A DNA stretch of 64,000 nt from Labilibaculum sp041595635 (GTDB taxonomy: Bacteria > Bacteroidota > Bacteroidia > Bacteroidales > Marinifilaceae), in the NCBI RefSeq assembly GCF_041595635.1, contig NZ_JBFHJW010000014.1, positions 8,472 through 72,471 on the forward strand. Reading direction: 5' to 3'. Under the pieces are notes generated by a model. That model was not told where the DNA came from, searched no databases, and worked only from the letters and a program-made list of their open reading frames with translations. Shown in pieces: positions 8,138 through 17,840 of this stretch (its first letter is position 1; each line of letters begins with the position of its first letter). Made by a program: the position numbers and the translations under genes.

Positions 8138-9391
8138 TTAATCTTCGGTATCAAACATAGCGCCAAAAAATCGTTTAAATAGATTCATTTTAGATCCTGT
8201 ATCCTTATCGTTTCCTAAATCTTTTTCGTTTTCAATAGGTTTGTTTAACCCATTTAAAATAAGTCCTATTCCGGTAGCATAAATTGGCTGATTTAAAGCC
8301 TCATCCAATATAATTTTTGAGGTAGAATCAGGATATCCAATGCGAACATCTATTCCTGTTTTGCGTTGAGTTAGCACATCGAGATTTCTTAAAAGAGCAC
8401 CACCTCCAGTCAAAACAATACCAGCACCAATTTTATCATGTAATCCGGTTAGTTCGATCTGGAACTTCACACTTTCAATGATCTCTTCCATTCGACATTG
8501 AATAATTTGGGCCAAAGTTTTAAAGGATATCTCTTTGGGATCCCATCCTCCAACACTTGGAATAGTAACCACTTTCTCTTCATCAACCAAATCAGCGACA
8601 GCCTCGCCAAATTGAATTTTTAAGGCTTCGGCTTGTTTTATTAGTACCGAACAACCTTCCTTAATATCGCGGGTAACAATATCGCCTCCAAAAGGAATAA
8701 CAGCTGTATGTCTCAAAATTCCATCGAAATAAACTGTGATATCGGTAGTACCGCCGCCAATATCAACCAAAACAACTCCTGCTTCTTTTTCCTCTTCGCT
8801 CAATACTGCCAATGATGAAGCCAATGGTTCCAATACCAATTCTTCGATCTCCAAACCAACTTCCTTAACACACTTTTCGATATTTCGAGCCGAAGCAGTT
8901 CTTCCAATTATGATGTTAAAATTACCATCTAACCGACGACCAGCCATTCCCACTGGATTACGAATTCCAGCTTCCTTATCAACCACAAAATCTTGCGGAA
9001 TTACATGCAATATTTGCTCTCCTACCTCGATAGGTATTCTGAAATTTTCATTCAATATCTCTTCAACATCCAGTTTTGAAATTTCACCAACTCCGTTCTG
9101 AATGTATTTAAACTGTCTATTTTTAATGCTACGAATGTGCTGACCTGCAATCCCAACATAAACTTTCGAAATGTTTTTATTTGATTTCGCTTGTAAACGG
9201 TCAACCACTTCGCGGATAGCTCCAATGGTATCCTCGATACTATGGATTACGCCCCTTTTTACACCTCTCGATACAGTTTTTTCCATGCCGATGATCCTCA
9301 ATCGGCCATCTGAATCGATTTCCCCCATAATGGCAACAATTTTAGTTGTGCCTATGTCGATAGCTGCGATTATATTATTTTTTACTCCCAT
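8138..9391 (-). CDS. ftsA: Cell division protein FtsA
   Basis: The 417-residue actin-like protein tethers FtsZ to the membrane. The phosphate-1 loop AAIDIGTTKIVAIMGE is at about 8-23, phosphate-2 VVLVDIGGGTTDITVYF at about 206-222 and the adenosine motif GIVLTGGGALLRN near 325, with the SHS2 (1C) domain between the first two. The C-terminus carries an amphipathic membrane helix, NLFKRFFGAMFD (about 403-414), after a variable polar linker. The ATG at 9389-9391 lies one base after the ftsQ stop, so the two are translationally close. The next gene downstream is the first ftsZ, with a 44-base gap. Confidence 0.95.
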   Translation of the reverse strand: MGVKNNIIAAIDIGTTKIVAIMGEIDSDGRLRIIGMEKTVSRGVKRGVIHSIEDTIGAIREVVDRLQAKSNKNISKVYVGIAGQHIRSIKNRQFKYIQNGVGEISKLDVEEILNENFRIPIEVGEQILHVIPQDFVVDKEAGIRNPVGMAGRRLDGNFNIIIGRTASARNIEKCVKEVGLEIEELVLEPLASSLAVLSEEEKEAGVVLVDIGGGTTDITVYFDGILRHTAVIPFGGDIVTRDIKEGCSVLIKQAEALKIQFGEAVADLVDEEKVVTIPSVGGWDPKEISFKTLAQIIQCRMEEIIESVKFQIELTGLHDKIGAGIVLTGGGALLRNLDVLTQRKTGIDVRIGYPDSTSKIILDEALNQPIYATGIGLILNGLNKPIENEKDLGNDKDTGSKMNLFKRFFGAMFDTED

Positions 9392-9392
9392 T

Positions 9393-10124
9393 CTAATTCT
9401 TTTTTGTGCAAACTACCTGATTCGTAAACCTTAAGTTGATGTTCTTATAAATATTCCAACCTTTTTTTGAAAAGCCTTTGGCATACAAAGCCCTCAATTT
9501 TTCAAATTTTTGTTGGTAATCTTCTATGCTTCCCAATTCTATTCTTTGGTCTCCAACCCGAGGAATAAGAATATACTCCTTATTCCTGTCTACATATATT
9601 TGGTTAATTTGGAACTTCCAAAATTCATCATTTACTATAAATTTTACCAGCTCAAACAGCTCTTCTTTTATCAATTGATCGTTTACAGCCCCCGAAACGA
9701 CTAAAACTCTTGATGTAAAATTGGTCGACAATGGCATTTTCTGACCTTCGGCATCAATATAATATCCATTGTGCGCTAAAACTCGAACAATGGGTTTTCG
9801 TTGTTGAATCTCAACAATTAATTTTCCAGACAAAGAATTAAACACCTCTGAATTTTTAACAAATGGAATTTTATCAATGGATTCTTCCAAAATTTCCTTA
9901 TTAATTTGAGATAGTTCCGTTCCTTCTATTTTCGGATACTTCTTATGAATGAGCTTTATCACATCAGAATGGTGTACAAAAGATCTCTCGAGACTATCCA
10001 TCACTTTCACCTGTATTCCCGAGGACACAAGCTTTCCTGATTTTTCATTCGCAAATGAAAAAACGACAATTAAGTATCCTAATAATACTACCCAGATCAA
10101 TATGTTGGTGACTTTTTTTAGCAT
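9393..10124 (-). CDS. ftsQ: Cell division protein FtsQ/DivIB
   Basis: A 243-residue bitopic protein. It has a short cytoplasmic start, one transmembrane helix (about residues 7-26, NILIWVVLLGYLIVVFSFA), then a periplasmic POTRA-like region beginning around VKVMDSLERSFVHHSDVIK and a beta domain with IPFVKNSEVF and the conserved-type phrase YIDAEGQKMPLS. FtsQ connects early and late divisome proteins, together with FtsL. The start overlaps the end of murC by seven bases, and the stop lies one base before ftsA. Sequence similarity within FtsQ is low, so position between murC and ftsA is an important part of the evidence. Confidence 0.88.
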   Translation of the reverse strand: MLKKVTNILIWVVLLGYLIVVFSFANEKSGKLVSSGIQVKVMDSLERSFVHHSDVIKLIHKKYPKIEGTELSQINKEILEESIDKIPFVKNSEVFNSLSGKLIVEIQQRKPIVRVLAHNGYYIDAEGQKMPLSTNFTSRVLVVSGAVNDQLIKEELFELVKFIVNDEFWKFQINQIYVDRNKEYILIPRVGDQRIELGSIEDYQQKFEKLRALYAKGFSKKGWNIYKNINLRFTNQVVCTKKN

Positions 10125-11491
10125 TCCAAACGCTTGCTTATTAAATTTTTAATAGGCTGAACCAATTTATCAATATCACCTGCTCCTAAAGTTAATAAAA
10201 CTTCAAATTCTTTTTCCTCTAACAAGTGTAACAAATCCTCTTTTTGGCATAATTTAGAAGGATTAGTTAAGTTTTTAAAAATTAAGTCGGAACTTACCCC
10301 TTCAATTGAAGCTTCGCGAGCAGGATAAATATCCAAGAGAATCACTTCATCTAAAAGGTTTAAACTATGAGCAAATTCATCTGCAAAATCTCTCGTTCTT
10401 GAATAGAGGTGTGGTTGAAAAATGCCAGTTATTTTCTTATTAGGATACAATTCCTTAACCGAAGAAATGCTTTCCCACAGTTCCTTGGGGTGATGAGCAT
10501 AATCATCAATAAAAACCATTTTTTCATTTCTAATTTGATAATCGAACCTTCTGCGAACCCCTTTAAAAGTAGATAAGGCTTTTTTCAATTCCTGTTCTTC
10601 CACCCCACAAACAAGAGCTACAGCAGAAGCAGCAATTGCATTTTCCACATTAATTTTTCCTGGATACGAAAACAAAAGATCCTTAATTATTCCCTGTGGA
10701 TGAACCAAATCAAATTGGTAAAAACCTTCAATCAATTTGAGATTTTCGGCATAATAATCAGCTTTTTCTGCTAATGAATAAGTGAAGCTTTTATTGCTAT
10801 TATGACGCAATTCTAATCCTTTTTTACGGATCAAAATTCCTTCTTTTTTTATTTGATCAACAAAGGACTGAAAACTCTTTTCCAATTCGCCTTTATCGCC
10901 ATAAATATCCAAATGATCGGCATCCATCGAAGTGACTACAGCAACCATTGGATGCAATTGCAGAAAAGAACGATCGAATTCGTCTGCTTCAAGAATTACC
11001 CAAGGACTATCCTTCGAAAGAAGTAAATTGGAATGATAATTTTGAGAAATTCCACCCAAAAAAGCATTACAATCCAATACCGAGGTTTTAAATATATGAG
11101 CCGTAATTGTGGTTACGGTGGTCTTTCCGTGAGTACCAGCAATACCAATCCCATGCAAACAATCAGAAAGAAAGCCAAGTACCTGCGATCGTTTTTTACA
11201 TGTAAATTGCTGTTCCTGAAAATAGGTTAATTGAGGATGATTTGCAGGAATAGCAGGCGTATAAACAACTAAAGTATTGGCTTTGGAGTGGTAAATTTCT
11301 GGAATTTTATCCACTTCCTGTTGAAAAGTAATCCCGATTCCTTCCGCCAATAACTCATTCGTTAATTGAGTTTGTGTACGATCGTAACCAAACACATTTT
11401 TCCCTATAGACTGAAAATAGCGCGCAATTGCACTCATTCCAATTCCCCCAATTCCTACGAAATAAACATTATCAAAATCCCTAATCCTCAT
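10118..11491 (-). CDS. murC: UDP-N-acetylmuramate--L-alanine ligase
   Basis: The 457-residue Mur ligase adds L-Ala to UDP-MurNAc in the cytoplasm. It has an N-terminal Rossmann glycine motif YFVGIGGIGMSAIARYF (10-26), the ATP P-loop GIAGTHGKTTVTT near 113, the middle-domain LEADEFDRSFL and DADHLDIYG motifs, and a C-terminal FIDDYAHHPKEL characteristic of MurC. Length is normal for the family. It sits between murG (3-base gap) and ftsQ (7-base overlap), suggesting translational coupling along the cluster. Confidence 0.96.
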   Translation of the reverse strand: MRIRDFDNVYFVGIGGIGMSAIARYFQSIGKNVFGYDRTQTQLTNELLAEGIGITFQQEVDKIPEIYHSKANTLVVYTPAIPANHPQLTYFQEQQFTCKKRSQVLGFLSDCLHGIGIAGTHGKTTVTTITAHIFKTSVLDCNAFLGGISQNYHSNLLLSKDSPWVILEADEFDRSFLQLHPMVAVVTSMDADHLDIYGDKGELEKSFQSFVDQIKKEGILIRKKGLELRHNSNKSFTYSLAEKADYYAENLKLIEGFYQFDLVHPQGIIKDLLFSYPGKINVENAIAASAVALVCGVEEQELKKALSTFKGVRRRFDYQIRNEKMVFIDDYAHHPKELWESISSVKELYPNKKITGIFQPHLYSRTRDFADEFAHSLNLLDEVILLDIYPAREASIEGVSSDLIFKNLTNPSKLCQKEDLLHLLEEKEFEVLLTLGAGDIDKLVQPIKNLISKRLEC

Positions 11492-11494
11492 AAT

Positions 11495-12592
11495 CTATAT
11501 CAAAGCAATAATTTGTTTTGCAATATCATCGGCTGCATTCGGTTTTGCCAAAGCTTTGCAACTTGCCGAAAGTTGAGCTAAATGTTCATCATCCTTTATC
11601 AAATTCAATGCCGTGGCAAGTAAATTCTGCTCTGCATCGATATCTTTTACCATTATAGCCGCATTTTTATTCACCAAAGCCATAGCATTCTTCGTTTGAT
11701 GATCTTCAGAAACATTAGGCGAAGGAACCAGTATACATGGTTTTTCGACCAAACAAAGCTCCGAGATAGTGCCTGCACCTGCTCGTGAAATCACAAGATC
11801 CGCTGCTGCATAAGCCAAATCCATTCGTGCTAAAAAGTCGAAAACTTTTACATTGGGAATGGTCCAATTCTTAACTTCTTCGCGAATCTTATCAATGTAA
11901 AATTTTCCCGTTTGCCAAATCACCTGCACATCAGAATCGGCCAAAAGAGAAAGAGTATTCAGAACACTGTTATTTATGGTTCTGGCTCCCAAACTTCCTC
12001 CCACTATCAGTATGGTTTTCTTTTCCGGATTCAGTTGAAAATGATCCATGGCTTCCTGCTTTTTTCTCGCGATTCCCATTAAATCTTTTCGAACTGGATT
12101 CCCTGTCAGTATAATTTTATCTGCAGGAAAAAAGCGATGCATATTTTCATAGGCAACACAAATTTTCCTAGCTTTTTTACCCAAAATTTTATTCGTAATC
12201 CCTGCATAAGAATTCTGTTCCTGAATTAAGGTAGGGACACCTAATTTGGCCGCCGCATACAAAAGAGGGCCACTAGCATAACCGCCAACACCAACAACTG
12301 CATCGGGCTGAAAATCCTTAACAATAGCTTTTGCTTGCTTTAAACTTTTTATCAAAAGAGGAAAAAATTTCAAATTTTCTTTTGAAAAACTTCTCTGCAA
12401 TCCACGAATGGGCAAACCCACAATTTTATATCCTGCAGCAGGAACTTTTTCCATTTCCATTTTCCCTTCGGCACCTACAAATAAAATTTCGCAATCGCTG
12501 CAATTTTGTAGCGCATTTGCTATTGAAATGGCAGGAAAAATATGTCCTCCAGTTCCACCTCCACTAACGATTATTTTAATTTTCTGCTTCAT
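11495..12592 (-). CDS. murG: UDP-GlcNAc:undecaprenyl-PP-MurNAc-pentapeptide transferase
   Basis: The 365-residue GT28 glycosyltransferase makes lipid II from lipid I at the inner face of the membrane. The N-terminal glycine loop SGGGTGGHIFPAISIANAL is at about 10-28, VVGVGGYASGPLL near 100, LIQEQNSYAGITNK for acceptor binding near 125, and the UDP-GlcNAc site RAGAGTISEL with VPSPNVSEDHQ near 265-300. All parts are present and the length is typical. The gene starts inside the end of ftsW (17-base overlap). Confidence 0.96.
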   Translation of the reverse strand: MKQKIKIIVSGGGTGGHIFPAISIANALQNCSDCEILFVGAEGKMEMEKVPAAGYKIVGLPIRGLQRSFSKENLKFFPLLIKSLKQAKAIVKDFQPDAVVGVGGYASGPLLYAAAKLGVPTLIQEQNSYAGITNKILGKKARKICVAYENMHRFFPADKIILTGNPVRKDLMGIARKKQEAMDHFQLNPEKKTILIVGGSLGARTINNSVLNTLSLLADSDVQVIWQTGKFYIDKIREEVKNWTIPNVKVFDFLARMDLAYAAADLVISRAGAGTISELCLVEKPCILVPSPNVSEDHQTKNAMALVNKNAAIMVKDIDAEQNLLATALNLIKDDEHLAQLSASCKALAKPNAADDIAKQIIALI

Positions 12593-13763
12593 TCAAGTTC
12601 TCTTGTTCATTCAATTTTTCTTCTTCATTTACCCACTTGCTTACACCAAGAATCATTCCGAATGCAGCACTGGTAAAAATAAGAGAAGTACCTCCCATAC
12701 TTACCAAAGGCAAAGGTTGTCCGGTTACAGGAATTAGATTCACCGAAACAGCCATATTAGTTAACGCCTGAAAAACGATACTTAGCGCAAGACCAATGAC
12801 TAAAAGTGCTGGAAAAGTCCGATTGCACTTCCTCACTATTAAGCCAGCTCGATACATTAATATTAAATAACAAGACAGTATAAAGAAGCCTCCTATCCAA
12901 CCCATTTCTTCCAAAATAATCGCATAAATAAAATCGGAATATGGATGCGGCAGGAAGTTGCGTTGTGTGCTATTTCCTGGAGCCTTGCCAAATATACCGC
13001 CCGAAACAACGGCTATTTTTGCCTGTTCTACCTGATAATTCTGACTATTATTCGGATTGTTTTCATCCTTATCGATAAAATTAACAATTCTACTTCGCAC
13101 AGTTTGCACACGCCCAAAACTAGGGATAAAAGGTGCCAAAACAATAAGCATAATGACCAAACCCAAAACAACACCTACCGACCCGAGCAAATATTTTTTG
13201 GCAACACGACCAATAAACATCAGTAAATAACATACACCTCCTAATAGTACCGAAGTTGAAAAATCATCTAGAAAGATCAGCAAACAGACTATTCCAACAG
13301 GGATAATAATGTGCAAGAAGGCTTCCTTTTTACACGAGTCTTCGGCTTGATATCTGGATAAAGTTCTAGAGACATGGAGTATTAAAGCCAACTTTGCTAA
13401 TTCTGATGGTTGAAAATTGAACCCAATTCCAGGTATGGTGATCCATCGAGAAGCATCATTTAAATTGGTTCCCACTAGTTTTGCCAGTATTAGCAGGCCA
13501 ATAGACACAATCAAAACCAGATTAGCAGAGCTGGAATATACCTTAAAATTAATTCGATGAATAACATATATAATCATGTAGCAAACTCCCAGAAGAATCA
13601 GTTGCTTGATAAAGAAATAGGATGTATTTCCTCCCTTTACCTTATAGGCAAGTGTTCCGGTGGAACTATAAACCACCAGCAAAGAAATCATGGACAAAAA
13701 GAAGATGACGATCCAAATTACCCTGTCTCCTTTTAGGTTAAAATTCTTAAATAAGCTTGCCAT
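12576..13763 (-). CDS. ftsW: SEDS lipid II polymerase FtsW
   Basis: The 395-residue multi-pass membrane protein belongs to the SEDS family (FtsW/RodA/SpoVE), the septal peptidoglycan glycosyltransferases. About ten hydrophobic segments can be followed. The family's FQPSELAKLALI stretch occurs near 117-128, and near the end PLVSMGGTSLIFT matches the conserved C-terminal loop. Its position between murD and murG, with ftsI in the same cluster, supports FtsW over RodA. The final 20 residues are hydrophilic (VNEEEKLNEQENLNEAEN). The murG start lies within this end. Confidence 0.94.
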   Translation of the reverse strand: MASLFKNFNLKGDRVIWIVIFFLSMISLLVVYSSTGTLAYKVKGGNTSYFFIKQLILLGVCYMIIYVIHRINFKVYSSSANLVLIVSIGLLILAKLVGTNLNDASRWITIPGIGFNFQPSELAKLALILHVSRTLSRYQAEDSCKKEAFLHIIIPVGIVCLLIFLDDFSTSVLLGGVCYLLMFIGRVAKKYLLGSVGVVLGLVIMLIVLAPFIPSFGRVQTVRSRIVNFIDKDENNPNNSQNYQVEQAKIAVVSGGIFGKAPGNSTQRNFLPHPYSDFIYAIILEEMGWIGGFFILSCYLILMYRAGLIVRKCNRTFPALLVIGLALSIVFQALTNMAVSVNLIPVTGQPLPLVSMGGTSLIFTSAAFGMILGVSKWVNEEEKLNEQENLNEAEN

Positions 13764-13772
13764 ATGATTGAT

Positions 13773-15110
13773 TTACAAATTTCTAACTTCTTCCTTAAAC
13801 TGATTGCCGCGATCCTCGTAACTTTTAAAAAGGTCAAAACTAGCACAAGCTGGAGACAGCAAAACGATCTCCTCTTTTTTGGCAATTTGATAAGCTTTTT
13901 GAACCGCTTCTTTCATGGATGTAGCATCAACAATACACTCAACCTTAGCATCGAAAGCAGCATGTATTTTTGAATTATCAACACCTAAACAAATGATTCC
14001 TTTTACCTTTTGTTTCACCAATTCATCCAACTGCGAGTAATCATTTCCTTTATCAACTCCGCCCACAATCCAAACAACAGGTTCTTCCATACTCTCCAAA
14101 GCATACCAAGTTGAGTTGATATTTGTAGCTTTAGAATCGTTGATAAATTGAATTCCACGCACTCGAACCACTTTTTCCAAGCGATGATCGACCCCCTGAA
14201 AATCGCTTAAACTTTCGCGAATAACTTCTTTACGAATGTGCAATACACTGCCAGCAATACCTGATGCCAATGAATTATACACATTGTGAATTCCATGTAA
14301 TGACAAATCTTTTTTATCCATAGAAAAGAGACTTTCGTTGTATTGAATTTTTAAAAGTTCATTCTCAATCCATCCACACATTTCCTTCTCTTGTTGAACT
14401 GAAAAAGGGAGTAATTGAGCCAAAATATCACAATTCATTAATTCTTTCTTAATGATTTCATCATCAGTGCAAAACACAAAAGAATCTTCACTTTTCATGT
14501 TTTGCAATATTCTAAATTTTGAATTGATATAATTCTCCATTTTATAATCGTACCGATCTAAATGATCAGGCGTAATATTCAATATTATGGCAATATTTGC
14601 TCTAAAATCATACATTCCATCTAACTGAAAGCTGCTCAATTCCACCACATAATGCGTAAAATCTTTTTCGGCAACCTGCCAGGCCAGACTGCTTCCAACA
14701 TTGCCTGCTAAGCCCACCTTTAAACCCGCCTTTGTTAACATATGATATAAAAGCAGTGTCGTGGTTGTTTTCCCGTTACTCCCTGTAATGCATATCATCT
14801 TTGCATCAGAAAATCGTCCAGCAAATTCAATTTCAGAAATCACAGGAATATTTTTTTCCTTTAACTTCACAATCATTGGAGCCGTATCGGGAATTCCCGG
14901 ACTCTTTATTACCTCATCGGCTGATAGTATTAAAGATTCACTGTGTTGCTTCTCCTCATAATCGAGATGATAGCTGTTCAGTGCTTCTTTATATTTCAGA
15001 CTAATTTCCCCAAAATCTGAGACAAAAACCTCGAAGCCCTTTGATTTGGCCAAGACTGCTGCTCCCACTCCACTTTCTCCTGCACCGAGTATGACGATTC
15101 GTTTTGCCAT
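13773..15110 (-). CDS. murD: UDP-N-acetylmuramoyl-L-alanine--D-glutamate ligase
   Basis: The 445-residue Mur ligase adds D-Glu. The N-terminal dinucleotide-like fold starts with RIVILGAGESGVGAAVLA, the P-loop is ITGSNGKTTTTLLLYHML near 107-124, the middle domain contains LNITPDHLDRYD, and the C-terminal domain has FINDSKATNINST and LLSPACASFDLF, both diagnostic for MurD. It lies nine bases upstream of ftsW and six downstream of mraY, so it is clearly operonic. Length is normal. Confidence 0.96.
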   Translation of the reverse strand: MAKRIVILGAGESGVGAAVLAKSKGFEVFVSDFGEISLKYKEALNSYHLDYEEKQHSESLILSADEVIKSPGIPDTAPMIVKLKEKNIPVISEIEFAGRFSDAKMICITGSNGKTTTTLLLYHMLTKAGLKVGLAGNVGSSLAWQVAEKDFTHYVVELSSFQLDGMYDFRANIAIILNITPDHLDRYDYKMENYINSKFRILQNMKSEDSFVFCTDDEIIKKELMNCDILAQLLPFSVQQEKEMCGWIENELLKIQYNESLFSMDKKDLSLHGIHNVYNSLASGIAGSVLHIRKEVIRESLSDFQGVDHRLEKVVRVRGIQFINDSKATNINSTWYALESMEEPVVWIVGGVDKGNDYSQLDELVKQKVKGIICLGVDNSKIHAAFDAKVECIVDATSMKEAVQKAYQIAKKEEIVLLSPACASFDLFKSYEDRGNQFKEEVRNL

Positions 15111-15116
15111 TTCTTA

Positions 15117-16370
15117 TTATCTGATTTTAAGAGTTACAATTGTAATTATGGCCAAAAATATTCCAATGATCCAGAATCTGGTTACAATCTTAGGTTCTGG
15201 GTATCCTTTCATCTGATAATGATGATGAAGAGGAGCCATCCGAAATATTCGCCTTCCTTCTCCAAATTTCTTTTTAGTGTACTTGAACCACGATACTTGC
15301 ATCATTACCGAAATATTTTCCACAAGGAAAATTCCGCATAAGATAGGAATCAAGAGCTCTTTGTGAATAATAATCGCAAACACAGCTATAATTCCACCAA
15401 GAGAAAGGCTACCCGTATCGCCCATAAAAACCTGAGCAGGATAGGAGTTGTACCACATAAATCCGATGGTAGCACCAATAAAGGCTGAAATAAAAACAAC
15501 CAGTTCACCCGAATTTGGAATGTACATGATGTTCAAATAATCGGCATATACAACGTGTCCCGAGACGTATGCCAATATCCCCAATGTGGCACCAATAATA
15601 GCGGAAGAACCAGTTGCTAAACCATCCAATCCATCGGTAATATTTGCCCCATTAGAAACAGCCGTTACAATAAATATGGTAATAATTATAAAGACCAACC
15701 AAGCCAATTGAGGTGCATATTTACCTCCAAAGGCAACCAAATATTCATAATCGAATTCATTGTTCTTAAAAAATGGGATGGTAGTTTTTGTTGATTTAAC
15801 ATCCTTTGTTAAACGTGTTATTCCCGTATCGCTTGGCATAAATCCCTGATCGACCATTTCAGTTTGGGTACCAATTTCGTCGATGCTTGTTTTTTCACGA
15901 ATAACTACATCATCATTCATGTAAAGTGTTAGTCCAATAATTAAGCCCAAACCAACTTGGCCTGCCACTTTAAATTTACCACTTAAACCTTCCTTATCTT
16001 TTTTAAATACTTTAATATAATCATCAACAAAACCAATGAATCCCAACCAAATAGTAGTAATGATCATCAGTAAAATGTAGATATTATCTAATTTTGCAAA
16101 AAGCAGAACGGGAATTAATATGGAAAGAATAATAATTACACCACCCATTGTTGGTGTTCCTTTTTTTTCCATTTGTCCGGCCAATCCTAAATCGCGAACA
16201 ATTTCCCCTATTTGTTGTTTTTGCAACAAAAGAATAATCTTTTTTCCGAACACCGTTGCTATAAACAAAGAAGTCATTATTGCAAAAGCAGCTCGAAAGG
16301 AGATGTATTCAAACATTCCAGCTCCTGGAAAATCGAATTGATTTAAGTACCTAAATAAATAGTATAACAT
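15117..16370 (-). CDS. mraY: Phospho-MurNAc-pentapeptide transferase MraY
   Basis: The 417-residue polytopic enzyme transfers phospho-MurNAc-pentapeptide to undecaprenyl phosphate, giving lipid I. GTPTMGGVIIILSI and FVDDYIKVFKKDKEGLSGK carry the acidic motif of the family, NGANITDGLDGLATG and VFMGDTGSLSLGG the catalytic Asp region, and PLHHHYQMKGYPEPKIVTRFW the C-terminal histidine motif. Compared with E. coli MraY (360) there is an extra soluble stretch at about 150-215 (VIREKTSIDEIGTQTEM...), an insertion usual in Bacteroidota. It lies between murE and murD with gaps of 2 and 6 bases. Confidence 0.96.
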   Translation of the reverse strand: MLYYLFRYLNQFDFPGAGMFEYISFRAAFAIMTSLFIATVFGKKIILLLQKQQIGEIVRDLGLAGQMEKKGTPTMGGVIIILSILIPVLLFAKLDNIYILLMIITTIWLGFIGFVDDYIKVFKKDKEGLSGKFKVAGQVGLGLIIGLTLYMNDDVVIREKTSIDEIGTQTEMVDQGFMPSDTGITRLTKDVKSTKTTIPFFKNNEFDYEYLVAFGGKYAPQLAWLVFIIITIFIVTAVSNGANITDGLDGLATGSSAIIGATLGILAYVSGHVVYADYLNIMYIPNSGELVVFISAFIGATIGFMWYNSYPAQVFMGDTGSLSLGGIIAVFAIIIHKELLIPILCGIFLVENISVMMQVSWFKYTKKKFGEGRRIFRMAPLHHHYQMKGYPEPKIVTRFWIIGIFLAIITIVTLKIR

Positions 16371-16372
16371 AA

Positions 16373-17830
16373 CTACAGTTTAAAAATTTCTTTGATAATT
16401 TCCTTATCATCAAAATGATGTTTCACCCCTTTAATTTCCTGGTAATCTTCGTGCCCTTTTCCTGCCACCAAAATAATATCGCCTTTTTGTGCCAACATAT
16501 AAGCGGTTCGAATGGCTTCCTTTCTATCGGTAATAGCCAGTACTTTTCGAAGATGATTGGCTGGCACACCTTCTCTTATCTCCTGAATAATCTGATCTGG
16601 ATCTTCCGACCTAGGATTATCGGATGTTAAGATTAGTTTATCACTTAATTCAGCACTAATTTTCCCCATTAAAGGACGTTTTGTTTTATCTCTATCGCCA
16701 CCAGCACCAACAATAGTGATTACCTGTTCGTTTCCGGTTCTTAAAACAGCGATTGATTCCAAAACATTTTTCAATGCGTCTGGCGTATGAGCATAATCTA
16801 CAATTGCCATAATACCTCCATCGGAAATCAAACTTTCGAATCGTCCATCAACCGATTTTAATTCACTAATTGCCTTAAGCACTTCCTCTTTGTTTTGATT
16901 TAACAAACGAGCAGCCCCATAAACGGCAAGTAAATTATGAGCATTAAAATCACCAATAAACTTGGTCCAAATTTCTACCCCATCCATTTCCAGAAGCATA
17001 CCTGTAAAGTGTTTTTCCAGGATCTGGCAACGGAAATCGGCAAAAGAGCGAGTAGAATAGGAAAATTTATGTCCCTTCATATTCTGAAGCATTAACTTTC
17101 CATTTTTATCGTCGGCATTTGTAATGGCAAAGGATCTTTTCCCTAATTGATCGAAAAAAGACTTTTTCACCTTTAAATATGCACCGAATGTTTTGTGATA
17201 ATCGAGATGATCGTGAGTAATATTTGTAAATATGCCGCCCTTATAATTTAGAGCTCCAATTCTTTTTTGATCGATTGCATGCGAACTTACTTCCATGAAA
17301 CAATATTCACATCCAGCCTTAACCATATCAGCCAGCAAAGCATTTAATTGCAATGAATCGGGCGTTGTATGTGTTGCTTTTACCTCTTTTTCATCTACAT
17401 AATTGCAAACTGTAGACAGTAAACCAACTTTATATCCTAATTTTTTAAACAGATGATAAAGAAGAGTTGCAATGGTTGTTTTTCCATTGGTACCGGTAAC
17501 CCCTACCAATTGAATATTCTCTGTCGGTTTATTGTAAAAATTATGCGCAATTTCTGATAGAGCTACAGAAGAATCCTTAACCAAAATAAAACTTGTTTCC
17601 GAAGTGCTATTTAGAGGTAATTCTTCGCAAACAACCACCTTGGCACCATTTTCAACCGCTTTTTCTATATAATCATGTCCATCAGAAACAGTTCCTCTGC
17701 ATGCCACAAACAGATCTCCATCCTTTATTTTTCGTGAATCAAAATGAATTGCATTCACCTCAACGTCACGAGCTCCTTTTTTAGTTTCGATTTGAACAGA
17801 ACTCAATAGTTCATTTATATTTTTTCCCAT
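16373..17830 (-). CDS. murE: UDP-MurNAc-tripeptide synthetase
   Basis: The 485-residue Mur ligase adds the third stem-peptide residue. It has an N-terminal uridine-binding domain with HFDSRKIKDGDLFVACRG, a P-loop GVTGTNGKTTIATLLYHLF near 107, the carbamoylated-Lys region and a C-terminal DYAHTPDALKNVL. The substrate motif reads DNPRSEDP, the form associated with meso-diaminopimelate rather than lysine, so a DAP-type peptidoglycan is expected. The ligase for the next step, MurF, is not in this cluster and must be encoded elsewhere. Confidence 0.96.
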   Translation of the reverse strand: MGKNINELLSSVQIETKKGARDVEVNAIHFDSRKIKDGDLFVACRGTVSDGHDYIEKAVENGAKVVVCEELPLNSTSETSFILVKDSSVALSEIAHNFYNKPTENIQLVGVTGTNGKTTIATLLYHLFKKLGYKVGLLSTVCNYVDEKEVKATHTTPDSLQLNALLADMVKAGCEYCFMEVSSHAIDQKRIGALNYKGGIFTNITHDHLDYHKTFGAYLKVKKSFFDQLGKRSFAITNADDKNGKLMLQNMKGHKFSYSTRSFADFRCQILEKHFTGMLLEMDGVEIWTKFIGDFNAHNLLAVYGAARLLNQNKEEVLKAISELKSVDGRFESLISDGGIMAIVDYAHTPDALKNVLESIAVLRTGNEQVITIVGAGGDRDKTKRPLMGKISAELSDKLILTSDNPRSEDPDQIIQEIREGVPANHLRKVLAITDRKEAIRTAYMLAQKGDIILVAGKGHEDYQEIKGVKHHFDDKEIIKEIFKL

Positions 17831-17840
17831 TAGTCACTTT